From an uncultured Hyphomicrobiales bacterium (GTDB lineage Bacteria > Pseudomonadota > Alphaproteobacteria > Rhizobiales > Beijerinckiaceae): a stretch of DNA of 43,438 nucleotides. Below are positions 1-7,790 of the stretch, piece by piece. The DNA is taken from NCBI GenBank assembly GCA_903931945.1, contig CAIZEI010000141.1, positions 1 through 43,438 of the forward strand, in the 5' to 3' direction. The translations under genes were made by a program, and so were the position numbers. The notes beneath the pieces were generated by a model. The model was not told the origin of the DNA, searched no databases, and worked only from the letters and a program-made list of their open reading frames with translations. The number at the start of each line of letters is the position of its first letter. Position 1 is the stretch's first letter.

Positions 1-1016
1 AGGACAAGACCAACGCCTGGAAAACCGGCGGCGGCGGCGTCTGGCAAACAGGTTCCTACGATCCGGAAACACGTACGACAATCTGGGGCACTGGCACTCC
101 GGTCCCGATCTACGATCCGCAGGCGCGGCCCGGCGACAATCTCTATACCGATTCTGTTGTCGCGCTGGATGTCGATAGCGGCAAACTCAAATGGCACTTC
201 CAGTACTTGCCGAACGATTCATGGGACTATGACGAAATTGGCATTCATATGCTTTACGACACCAAAATCGACGGACAGAACCGCAAGGTCGTCGCGCATT
301 TCGGACGCAATGGATTTTTCTACACGATTGACCGCAACAACGGCAGTTTCATCAAGGATGCTCAATACGTCAATGATCTCACCTGGACGAAGGGGCTCGA
401 CGCCAAGACCGGCAAGCCGATCGAATATGACCCGACGCTCGATGTGCAGAAATATCAGCCCGAGGCGCGCGCCTTGCGCGGCGATCCAGACAAGCGCGCC
501 TGTCCGACATGGCATGGAGGCGTCGCGCATCAACCTGTCGCCTATAATCCAGTCAAGCAGATCGCCTATGGCGTGGGCGCCGAAGGCTGCTTCACGCAGA
601 TTGGCGCTGAAGTGAAATTCAGATCGCCGGATGGCGGCATTGACGCAAAAAACAGCCAGCAGAGGAAATTCAGCAGTGATCTCTATTATGGCGCGATCAC
701 GGCTTTCGATACGGTCAATCACAAGGTCGTCGCCAAGGCGATTACGGAAATCGAAATCCGTTCTGGCGCGACCGACACCGCAGGCGGCGTTGTATTCACC
801 GGACTGCAGGACGGCGCGCTTGTCGCTTATGACGATGACAAGCTGGAAGAACTCTGGCGGATCAATCTTGGCACGCCGCTGAAGGGCGCGCCGGTGACCT
901 ATTCGATCGGACCCAAGCAATTCCTTGCCGTGCAGACCAGCGGTCGGCATCTGCACCCGGTGAAATACGACAATCTTGAAAACTCAAGCTATCTGTTTGT
1001 GTTTGCGCTGAACTGA
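1..1016 (+). CDS. PQQ-dependent alcohol dehydrogenase, 3' part (lanthanide-type motif)
   Basis: C-terminal part of a periplasmic quinoprotein dehydrogenase of the methanol/ethanol dehydrogenase family, which oxidises primary alcohols and passes electrons to a cytochrome c. The frame is open from base 3, so the N-terminus lies outside the window. The family block TGSYDPET...WGTGTP...RPGDNLYTDSVVALD is followed by the catalytic motif W-D-Y-D at 222-233. The second Asp of DYD (231-233) is the extra metal ligand typical of XoxF- and PedH-like lanthanide enzymes; calcium enzymes carry Ala or Ser there. Beta-propeller W-motifs follow to the stop at 1014-1016. No haem c domain is present in this part. 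Family sure; metal preference inferred from one residue; substrate unknown. Confidence 0.9.
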   Translation, partial: DKTNAWKTGGGGVWQTGSYDPETRTTIWGTGTPVPIYDPQARPGDNLYTDSVVALDVDSGKLKWHFQYLPNDSWDYDEIGIHMLYDTKIDGQNRKVVAHFGRNGFFYTIDRNNGSFIKDAQYVNDLTWTKGLDAKTGKPIEYDPTLDVQKYQPEARALRGDPDKRACPTWHGGVAHQPVAYNPVKQIAYGVGAEGCFTQIGAEVKFRSPDGGIDAKNSQQRKFSSDLYYGAITAFDTVNHKVVAKAITEIEIRSGATDTAGGVVFTGLQDGALVAYDDDKLEELWRINLGTPLKGAPVTYSIGPKQFLAVQTSGRHLHPVKYDNLENSSYLFVFALN

Positions 1017-1091
1017 TATGAGCGCCAGTCGCACTTTTAGCATTGAGGAATGTCTGGATTTGGCGACGCTCCATCCTGACATTTGATCGAA

Positions 1092-1118
1092 CCGGGCGCG
1101 GACTTCAGCCCGCGCCGG
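1092..1118. terminator. GC-rich hairpin between convergent genes
   Basis: CCGGGCGCGG and CCGCGCCGG can pair (one bulged G) around a 7-8 nt loop in the gap between the convergent dehydrogenase and racemase-family genes. There is no U-tract on either side, so an intrinsic terminator is only a possibility. Confidence 0.3.
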
Positions 1119-1138
1119 ATTGTGATCGCTACGGTTGC

Positions 1139-1852
1139 CTATTTGGGTTGCGATCCTGCCTTTTCCCACCGCAACCGGCTGTGCTTGAGGCCCAGCGAGA
1201 CCATCAACGCGGCCAGGCGTATGGGCGCGCCGATGCCTTCCACGACAGGCACGCCAAGTTGCTCGCTTAACCATTTGGGCTGCATCTGGACCGGGCATTG
1301 CGTAATGCCCTGCGGAATAATCACCTGCGCGCCGTCTTCGTCAATCAGCGCGCGCGCTGCAGCCAGAAACGATTGAATCATCCGGTCGCGGTTCTGTGCG
1401 ATATGCTGGAGATAGACGCCGCTGGCGCGACGCCCGGCGATGAAACTCTCCATGCCGTAGAACTGTGTTTGCGAGCGATGGCGTGGAATAGCTGAGGGAT
1501 GATAGCAAACAATCCCAAACTGATCGCCCAGTTGCGCCGCGATATGCAGCGTCGCCTGCAGTGGCGCAACGACGGGAATATCGACGCAGGAGCGACCGCC
1601 CTCGACGCCGATGTCGAGCATTCCCAACGGCACAACAGCGTCATAACCCTCGCGCTCGGCCTGCCGGAACGCCTCATGAAAGATCGGCGCCGCCCCCTGA
1701 ATTTCCGCAGGACCCAGCCCATCGAAAGGCCGCGCCGGCACAGAGACGATTCCGACTTCCACTTCGGCGGAGCTGTAACTTTTCGCCACGTTTTCGCGGA
1801 GCGTTCTTTGTTCAGGCGGATAGTCGCCAATGACGAATGCAACCCTGATCAT
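1139..1852 (-). CDS. Asp/Glu/hydantoin racemase-family protein without the catalytic cysteines
   Basis: The 237-residue product has the two-lobed Asp/Glu racemase superfamily layout: IRVAFVIGDYPP at the start, a DAVV strand around 71-74, the segment GIVCYHPS near 113-120, and a C-terminal strand ending GIGAPIRLAALM. The start is the ATG at 1852, preceded by AGGGGG; an upstream in-frame ATG lacks such a site. Enzymes of the family use two Cys as acid/base. In the expected places this protein has VVPLGMLDIG (Gly77) and IIPQGITQCP (Gly182), so both Cys are gone; Cys186 lies only four residues after the second site. It may use other chemistry, bind a ligand only, or be inactive. It diverges from the binding-protein gene at 1971 with 118 bp between. 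Confidence 0.75.
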   Translation of the reverse strand: MIRVAFVIGDYPPEQRTLRENVAKSYSSAEVEVGIVSVPARPFDGLGPAEIQGAAPIFHEAFRQAEREGYDAVVPLGMLDIGVEGGRSCVDIPVVAPLQATLHIAAQLGDQFGIVCYHPSAIPRHRSQTQFYGMESFIAGRRASGVYLQHIAQNRDRMIQSFLAAARALIDEDGAQVIIPQGITQCPVQMQPKWLSEQLGVPVVEGIGAPIRLAALMVSLGLKHSRLRWEKAGSQPK

Positions 1853-1970
1853 CTCGCCCCCTCTGATAAGTTTGAACTTCAATCTACCGCGCGCGTCCGG
1901 AAAACAAAATCAGGCTTGCGTCCCCGGCGGCGGCGGTGGAAACTCTGGCGAGGCAAGGGAGGATGTAGTG

Positions 1971-3011
1971 ATGCCCGTCTCGCGGTTCCTTCGCTTCATT
2001 TTGTGGTTCGTTCTTGCGCCTTGCGCAATGCAAGATGCCGCACTGGCGGCGGAGTTGGCCAACCTCACGCTGGCCTCAACCGCCACCATGACTGACCTGC
2101 CGATGTTTATCGCGCAATCGCGCGGATATTTCAAAGAGGAAGGGGTTGTTGTTTCAATCGTCCAGTTCGATTCCGGCGCGCGGATGATGCCGGCGCTGGC
2201 GTCGGGCGAAATCGATGTCGCGACCGGCGGCACCTCAGCGGGATTTTACAACGCCATCGCACGAGGCATGGGCATTCGCGTGGTTGCAGATAAATCGCGG
2301 ACGCCGCCGGGCCGGCACGCGCAGGCGTTGCTGGTGCGCAAAGCGCTCATCGACAGCGGGCGCGTCAAAACGCTTTCGGACTTTAAAGGCCTGCGCGTCG
2401 CCAGCGCCGCAATTGGATCGTCAGCCATGGCGACCCTCAACAGGCTCTACAGATTGGCGGGACTGACATCGGGCGATATTGAGCGGGTCTATCTTGGCGT
2501 GCCGCAGCAGATCGCCGCCATGACCAATGGCGCTGTTGACGCTGCCATGCCTACCGAGCCGGTCGCCAGCGAAATCGAGAGGCAAGGCGTCGCGGTTCGT
2601 TTCATGAACGATGACGAAATCTATCCGGACCATCAGATCTCGGTGATGTTCTATTCAGATCAATTGCGGCGGCAACGGCGCGAGGCAGCGCTCGGCTTCA
2701 TGCGCGGCTATCTCCGCGGCGTGCGCGCGCAGAACGCTTCGATTGTCAACGGCAGATTGAGCGGCCCGGATACGGACGAGTTTACCCGACTGATAGCGGC
2801 CAATACGCCAGTCAAGGACGTGGCGCTCCTGCGCGAGGTGACCATGAGCGACAATAGCGGCGACGGATTGCTGAATATCGACAGCCTGCGTGAAGATTAC
2901 GAGGTTTACCGCGCAGAAGGATTGCTGGAAGGCGAAGGGCGTTTTGCAGATTCGCTCGATCTTTCGTTCGCGCGCGAAGCCGTCGCGGAACTGGCGGCCC
3001 GGACAAAATAA
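1971..3011 (+). CDS. ABC transporter substrate-binding protein, NMT1/SsuA (NitT/TauT) type
   Basis: Exported 346-residue solute-binding protein. A hydrophobic signal segment is followed by a likely cleavage after ALA near residue 26. The mature start carries the NMT1 signature LASTATMTDLPMFIAQSRGYFKEEG, and the rest has the fold hallmarks DLKGLRVA, MTNGAVDAAM and SGEIDVATGG. The frame is open upstream, but the start at 1971 follows GGGAGG at 1956-1962 and is the one that gives a signal peptide. Relatives bind nitrate, sulfonates, thiamine precursors or aromatic acids; the ligand here is unknown. No permease or ATPase lies beside it, so it must use components encoded elsewhere. It converges on the next gene with 13 bp between the stops. 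Confidence 0.85.
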   Translation: MPVSRFLRFILWFVLAPCAMQDAALAAELANLTLASTATMTDLPMFIAQSRGYFKEEGVVVSIVQFDSGARMMPALASGEIDVATGGTSAGFYNAIARGMGIRVVADKSRTPPGRHAQALLVRKALIDSGRVKTLSDFKGLRVASAAIGSSAMATLNRLYRLAGLTSGDIERVYLGVPQQIAAMTNGAVDAAMPTEPVASEIERQGVAVRFMNDDEIYPDHQISVMFYSDQLRRQRREAALGFMRGYLRGVRAQNASIVNGRLSGPDTDEFTRLIAANTPVKDVALLREVTMSDNSGDGLLNIDSLREDYEVYRAEGLLEGEGRFADSLDLSFAREAVAELAARTK

Positions 3012-3024
3012 TTCTTCTGCGCCA

Positions 3025-3981
3025 TCATGCCTCCAACATCGCGCGCGCAGCGGCGCGGGCGCTCATGCCGGCTTTCAACCCGATGCGCGCCGCAGACTCA
3101 TTGACAATCGAAATAATCCCGTCGTTCCAGGTGCTCAAGCCCTCTCCGAGCCGCGCGGAAAGCGTTGCGACTGAGGCTGCAGGGACTTTTCGCGCATCAA
3201 GCAGAAACAGGCCTTCGACAGCCGATCGGTTCATGGCGATGCCCGCATCGTTGGCGATGGCGCCCTTGGCGCCCATGCGCAGCGCGCCGTCCGACATTAC
3301 ACGGCTTGAATTGGCGCCGCTGCAAAAAACGTCGCCGGAAATATCTTCGTGGATGGCAGTCGTGCCGGGCGTCGCCCAGATGCGGCCTGTCGAAGTTTTT
3401 TCAACGACGACTGGCGTCTCTTCATCGCCGGGCCGCGTCGGGACGGGTTTGCCATCTGGCGCGCGCGTGAGCAGAGCCGCCGCTTCCCATGCCTGCTGCC
3501 CGGGAAAAACGCCCAGCGCGCGCGCCTGCGCATTCGCGCGGCTGATGGTTCCCAATAATGTCGAGCGGCCATTGCTGGTTTCGGCCGACATAACCGCGAC
3601 GCTGGCGACCGGGACGCCAATGATCTCGCCATATTTCAAGCCGCTAATCCCTGCTTCGTCCTTGCCAATCCCCGCATCTGTGGCGATGATCGCTTTGACG
3701 CCTCGCGTGAACATCGGCGCCAATACGCGCAAACCGCAATACGAGCCGACAGCGACGACATCTCCGGCGCCTGCGCGCGTAGGATCCTTGTCAAAATAGG
3801 CCCCCGAATCATAGGCCACAATTCGACCCATCGTATCTTCAAGCACAACCAGTTGTTCGTCGCGGCCAATGACGGCGCCGTCAGCGATGGTCGCCGGGGG
3901 CGCCGCACGCGCGCAAGGGATTAAGACAATTGAGGCCGCCCCTGCAAGAATTGCCCGGCGATGGATAGTCCCGACTGTCAC
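3025..3981 (-). CDS. Exported protein with two internal repeats, unknown function
   Basis: 318 residues. The start is GTG at 3981, eight bases after AGGGAGG; an ATG 20 codons upstream has no ribosome site. The N-terminus (HRRAILAGAASIVLIPCARA) is a signal peptide, possibly Tat because of the Arg pair. The mature part has two homologous units at about 80-170 and 220-316. Shared elements in order are a Cys-Gly or Cys-Ser-Gly start, K-x-IIA-T/N-DAGI, VPVASVAVMSA against VPAASVATLSA, and a GTIS..N or GIIS..N segment ending in an Ala-rich helix. I recognise no named family. The duplicated DAGI and Cys positions suggest paired ligand or active sites. It lies last in the minus-strand run after hemH. 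Confidence 0.7.
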   Translation of the reverse strand: MTVGTIHRRAILAGAASIVLIPCARAAPPATIADGAVIGRDEQLVVLEDTMGRIVAYDSGAYFDKDPTRAGAGDVVAVGSYCGLRVLAPMFTRGVKAIIATDAGIGKDEAGISGLKYGEIIGVPVASVAVMSAETSNGRSTLLGTISRANAQARALGVFPGQQAWEAAALLTRAPDGKPVPTRPGDEETPVVVEKTSTGRIWATPGTTAIHEDISGDVFCSGANSSRVMSDGALRMGAKGAIANDAGIAMNRSAVEGLFLLDARKVPAASVATLSARLGEGLSTWNDGIISIVNESAARIGLKAGMSARAAARAMLEA

Positions 3982-4049
3982 CGATACCGCCTCCCTGTCG
4001 TTTGTTGTTTGGTGGCCCGGACATACCACGCGACGGGACAATGCTGGCC

Positions 4050-5090
4050 TTACATCCAGCCCATCAATTCACGTCGCACGACATACTCAATGACATCCAT
4101 GCCGTCAGTCGATTCATTCAGGCAATCGATACGCGCAAACGCTTCCCCGCCTGAGTCCCTGAACGCCTCTGCATTCTCGATGCCGATTTCCTCGATCGTT
4201 TCGACGCAATCGGCGACAAAGCCCGGCGTCGCTACTGCAAGGCGTTTGACGCCCTTGGCCGCAAGCGACCTGACTGTCGCCTCCGTATAAGGCTGCAACC
4301 ACTCCGCGGCGCCGAAGCGCGATTGAAATGTCAGAATAAACTGTTCATTGCTCAAGCCAAGTTCGGCTTGCAACAGGCGTCCCGTTTTGACGCTCTGGCA
4401 ATAATAGGGGTCGCCCTTCAACAAATAGGATTTTGGCAGGCCGTGGAATGAGGCGAGGATGGCGTCGGGTTTGAAAGCAAGTTTTGCCAAGCCTGCGCGA
4501 ATCGAATTCGCCAAAGCCTTGATATAGACTGGCTCGTCGTGCCAAGGCGGCGCGATGCGAATACTCGGTTGCCAGCGCATTTGCGACAATGCGCGGAAAG
4601 CAGCGTCACAGACGCTTGCTGTGGTCGTTGCGGAATATTGCGGATAGAGGGGGACCAGCAATATACGGTCGCAACCCGCCGCCTGCATCGCATCCATGCG
4701 TGAGGCGATGGAGGGATTGCCGTAGCGCATTGCCCAATCCACGAGTAGCCGCTTGTCGGCGCCGAGGCGTTGGGCGAGTTGCTCCGATTGCGTCCGCGTG
4801 ATCGTGCGCAGGGGGCTTTCATTGCGTTCGCGATTCCAGACCGAAGCGTATTTCTTGCCCGTTTTGGCCGGACGAAATGTGAGCACAAGCAAATGAAGAA
4901 TTGGCAGCCACACAAAACGCGGCAACTCAATCACGCGCGGGTCGGACAGGAACTCGCGCAGGTAACGCCGCACTGACCAGAAATCGGTGGCGTCAGGCGT
5001 GCCCAGATTGACCAGCAAAACGCCAATGCGTCCGCTGGGCGCGGGGGGGTGGTCGACGGGGCGTTCCGCCGGCGCGAAAGTTGCTTCCAT
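4050..5090 (-). CDS. hemH: Ferrochelatase
   Basis: Inserts ferrous iron into protoporphyrin IX, the last step of protohaem synthesis. The 346 residues match proteobacterial HemH: IGVLLVNLGTPDA at 22-34, the arginine-rich YLREFLSDPRVIE, the catalytic histidine in SFHGLP (His216), and the block QSRFGAAEWLQPYTE. The protein is soluble or membrane-peripheral. It lies 77 bp downstream of thiD on the same strand and 68 bp upstream of the repeat protein, so all may share a transcript. No Irr-type or Fur-type box was recognised in the gaps. Confidence 0.97.
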   Translation of the reverse strand: MEATFAPAERPVDHPPAPSGRIGVLLVNLGTPDATDFWSVRRYLREFLSDPRVIELPRFVWLPILHLLVLTFRPAKTGKKYASVWNRERNESPLRTITRTQSEQLAQRLGADKRLLVDWAMRYGNPSIASRMDAMQAAGCDRILLVPLYPQYSATTTASVCDAAFRALSQMRWQPSIRIAPPWHDEPVYIKALANSIRAGLAKLAFKPDAILASFHGLPKSYLLKGDPYYCQSVKTGRLLQAELGLSNEQFILTFQSRFGAAEWLQPYTEATVRSLAAKGVKRLAVATPGFVADCVETIEEIGIENAEAFRDSGGEAFARIDCLNESTDGMDVIEYVVRRELMGWM

Positions 5091-5167
5091 GTTCAGGCTT
5101 TTTCCAAAATCCGTTCGCCGCTAACCTACAGGCTTGCGCGCGAAAACTCCATCATTCTCCCGGTGGC

Positions 5168-5974
5168 TCAGTTTCCTGGCCAGATGCGCCAGAAATGGTT
5201 GAGCGGTCCCTGTCCGGAGCCATTTTGCAAACGGTGGCCGTGTTGCATGGCGCCAGTAAGATAGTCCTTCGCTTTCGCGATTGCGCCGGACAAGGTTTCG
5301 CCACGCGCCACACTTGCAGCGATGGCGGATGACAGCGTACATCCGGTTCCGTGGGTATGGCGCGTCTCGATCCATGGCGATGTGAAAAGCGCTTCTCCGC
5401 TATCGTCAATAAGAATGTCGGTCGCTGCAGCGCCGTTGATATGGCCGCCCTTCATCAGCACAGCGCGCGCGCCGCGCTGACGCAAGGCATAGCCAAGGCG
5501 CCTGAGACCATCGAGGTCCGTTGCCTCGTGCAGGCCGCTGAGGCGCGCAGCCTCGGGCGCATTGGGGGTTAGCAAATCAACCACCGGCAGAAGTTCGTGC
5601 ATGATGGCCGCGACCAAATCGTCACGCGCCAACGCATGGCCGCTGCTGGCGGCCAGAACTGGATCAAGAACAACAAATTGCGGTGCGCGCGCGCCCAGAA
5701 TTTGCGCGACAATCCGGGCGTTGTCGCCATTGGCAAGCATCCCTATTTTGACGGCGTCGACAGGCATATCGTCAAAAATCGCACTCAATTGCGCCGCCAG
5801 AAATTCCGGCGGCGGGATATGCACCGCCTGAACGCCAAGACCGCTCTGCGCGGTCAATGCTGTCGCAACCGCCATGCCGTTGCAGCCGAGCGCTGCGAAT
5901 GTTTTCAAATCCGCCTGTATGCCAGCGCCGCCTGAGGGATCGGATCCAGCGATTGAGAGCACATTTGCGATCAT
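5168..5974 (-). CDS. thiD: Hydroxymethylpyrimidine/phosphomethylpyrimidine kinase
   Basis: Phosphorylates HMP and then HMP-phosphate to HMP-PP for thiamine synthesis and salvage. The 268 residues are the usual length. The ribokinase-fold N-terminus reads SIAGSDPSGGAGIQADLK, and the C-terminal anion-hole/catalytic motif is HTHGTGCTLSSA. The start at 5974 has AGGAGG about 11 bases upstream; an earlier in-frame ATG (6019) would lie inside the preceding gene. It begins 25 bp after the PaaK-like gene. No TPP riboswitch was seen in front of it, and other thi genes are absent from the window. Confidence 0.95.
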   Translation of the reverse strand: MIANVLSIAGSDPSGGAGIQADLKTFAALGCNGMAVATALTAQSGLGVQAVHIPPPEFLAAQLSAIFDDMPVDAVKIGMLANGDNARIVAQILGARAPQFVVLDPVLAASSGHALARDDLVAAIMHELLPVVDLLTPNAPEAARLSGLHEATDLDGLRRLGYALRQRGARAVLMKGGHINGAAATDILIDDSGEALFTSPWIETRHTHGTGCTLSSAIAASVARGETLSGAIAKAKDYLTGAMQHGHRLQNGSGQGPLNHFWRIWPGN

Positions 5975-5999
5975 CCGGAGGCCTTCCTCCTGACGCGTC

Positions 6000-7229
6000 T
6001 CAGCGTCGCGCATCAACAATCAGAGGCGCGCCGTCTTTCAGGACGCCGGACTCGATAATATCGATGCGCCCGTTAAAGCCGAGAATTTCGGCGAGATTGC
6101 GCTTCAGGCTGACTGGCAGTTGCGCGTCGTCGCGCGGACCTTCTGCGCGCAGCGTGACGGTATCGCGGCCTTCGCTACGATCGACCCGCATCTGCATTCG
6201 GCTCACGCACGTATGCCGCGCGCCAAGCTCAAGTAATTGACCCGGCATGATCAATCGGTCAACGACCTGTGTGACTTCATTCGCGCGACCAAGCCAACCT
6301 GCAATACGTGGACCGGTGCGCCCGCATGGAGAGGGTCCCGGAATGATCTTCGATAGATCGCCAGTGGAAAGCCGCAACATGGGATAATCAGGATTTGCGC
6401 GCGTGACCACGACCTCGCCTATCGCGCCCTCCTCCGCCGGCTCGTTTGTGCCAGGGCGCACGATTTCAAGTTTCAGACCCTCATTTATCATCATGCCTTC
6501 GTTTCGACCGCCATCGCCAAGACTGGTCTCATAGGCGATCACGCCAAGGTCAAGGGTGGCCAGCGCCTGGCGCAGGCGCACTCCGCGCTTTTCAATGCGC
6601 GCGCGCAAGGGAGCGGGAATATATCTGTCAAAGACCAGCGCCTTGTTCAAAGATGATATATCGCAATTTGCCTTTTCGGCGGTCTCAAGCAATTGCGCGA
6701 GCTGCTCGGCGTCGCCACAGTAAACGGATGGCTTCAGAACGTTGGCTTCATGCAATTTGAGTTCGATCGGCGCATTGCCGGCCGCAATGATCGCACAACC
6801 CAGTTCAAACGCGCCCTCATCAATGATAAAACCACTGCTCGCAAGATGGTAGGAGTAACAATTCAGGATGACATCGCCCTTGACCGCGCCGATTGCTGCA
6901 AGCGCACGCGCACAATTCCACCAATCGGGCCCTTGTCCTTGCGGCGTAGCCGTCGACACGCGACGCATAGCGCCAATCCGGGGTGCAACAAGTCCTCCGT
7001 AGGGCATATCATCTGCGCGCATTGCATCGACGTCGCGCTGGCGTAGAACGGGCATGCGCAGCAGCGCATCCATATTCGAGATCGAGTCGATTTCTGCATC
7101 GCGCATCAAACGCCGCCAACCTGCAGCACGCGGCTTCGCGACGGCCATGACGGTCTTCAATGTGCGGAAAAAAATTGCCTCCCGCGACTTTTGCGAACGC
7201 GAATCGTTGCGATCAAAATTCTGGCGCAT
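6000..7229 (-). CDS. PaaK-like AMP-binding (phenylacetate-CoA ligase family) protein, degenerate P-loop
   Basis: 409 residues, cytoplasmic. The start at 7229 has GGGGGGAG upstream. The C-terminal half is clearly PaaK-like: IGEVVVTR at 270-277, YPMLRLSTGDLS at 282-293, and GWLGRANEVTQVVDRLIMPGQL around 311-332. The adenylation P-loop, normally SSGTTGKP, is replaced by VSTATPQGQGP at 91-101, and the A5 region reads AYETSLGDGG. From memory, an alphaproteobacterial PaaK subfamily with a PGP-type motif at this place precedes the same DWW..ARAL segment, so this is probably a subfamily trait rather than decay. It may be a carboxylate-CoA ligase of changed specificity or an acyl-binding protein. It heads a run with thiD and hemH. 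Confidence 0.75.
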   Translation of the reverse strand: MRQNFDRNDSRSQKSREAIFFRTLKTVMAVAKPRAAGWRRLMRDAEIDSISNMDALLRMPVLRQRDVDAMRADDMPYGGLVAPRIGAMRRVSTATPQGQGPDWWNCARALAAIGAVKGDVILNCYSYHLASSGFIIDEGAFELGCAIIAAGNAPIELKLHEANVLKPSVYCGDAEQLAQLLETAEKANCDISSLNKALVFDRYIPAPLRARIEKRGVRLRQALATLDLGVIAYETSLGDGGRNEGMMINEGLKLEIVRPGTNEPAEEGAIGEVVVTRANPDYPMLRLSTGDLSKIIPGPSPCGRTGPRIAGWLGRANEVTQVVDRLIMPGQLLELGARHTCVSRMQMRVDRSEGRDTVTLRAEGPRDDAQLPVSLKRNLAEILGFNGRIDIIESGVLKDGAPLIVDARR

Positions 7230-7284
7230 GGTTGCTCCCCCCGGAGCAAGATTGAAAGAGTCCAATATGACGCCTTCTTCGCAC

Positions 7285-7320
7285 GAATCGATTTTGGAAC
7301 ACAAGGGCGACAATCGATTC
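7285..7320. repeat. 9-bp inverted repeat upstream of the PaaK-like gene
   Basis: GAATCGATT at 7285-7293 and AATCGATTC at 7312-7320 are exact inverted copies with an 18-nt spacer, 56-91 bases before the start codon at 7229. It could be an operator for a dimeric regulator or an RNA hairpin in the leader. Confidence 0.45.
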
Positions 7321-7420
7321 CAGGTGCGTTTCAAAAGTCTTCATGGCTGTTCGCTTTCATCGCACAACGTTGATCTGCGGCTGATGTTTGGTTAGAGTTC
7401 GCCACCCGATACCAAGGGCG

Positions 7421-7449
7421 CTTCGGATTGACCGAGGGTCAAACCGAAG
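7421..7449 (-). repeat. 13-bp hairpin in the leader of the PaaK-like/thiD/hemH run
   Basis: CTTCGGATTGACC and GGTCAAACCGAAG pair with a single mismatch around a GAG loop. No T-tract follows on either strand, so it is not a standard terminator. Its place between a candidate promoter and the gene suggests a leader element or operator. Confidence 0.5.
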
Positions 7450-7537
7450 CATTCGGCGCGTCAGCCGGATCTTGTTATAAGAACCGCGCGCGTTGGCGCT
7501 TGCCAGCGGCGATGTTTCAAGGCGCATCGCCATTGGT

Positions 7538-7568
7538 ATTATAAGCGCCTGTTGCGCCTGATAAACAA
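7538..7568 (-). promoter_or_regulatory. Candidate promoter reading towards the PaaK-like gene
   Basis: On the minus strand a perfect -10 TATAAT (complement of 7538-7543) and a TTGTTT -35 (complement of 7563-7568) are separated by 19 bp, longer than ideal. A second TATAAA (complement of 7571-7576) lies just upstream. If used, the leader to the start at 7229 would be about 300 nt. Confidence 0.35.
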
Positions 7569-7790
7569 TCTTTATAATCGCTTTGAATCTAATAAAACAG
7601 GGTGATTTCTTTCGCATTGCGGCGCAACATCTCTGGCGCGGGAAGCATGCCGACGGAATGTCGTTCGCTTTGTCCATTTAATGCGAAGCTGTCGATTGTC
7701 AGCCCCAATGATTTACCGGCTCTGAAAGGGAAATTATCAACATTGTGGACCTGACTATAAGGAAGATCCGGAGGTGACGCATCCGCGTGA

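Larger units (their letters stand above)
7230..7790. other. 561-bp intergenic region with leader-like structure
   Basis: No convincing gene lies here on either strand; the open frames have no family resemblance, poor composition and no ribosome sites. The centre (about 7480-7610) is AT-richer than its surroundings and carries promoter-like boxes facing the PaaK-like gene. Two inverted repeats (7285-7320 and 7421-7449) lie between these boxes and the start codon. Confidence 0.6.

Noticed and set aside
7357..7677. 106-codon minus-strand frame in the leader region
   Set aside because: No ribosome site, odd composition and no similarity; runs through the hairpin.
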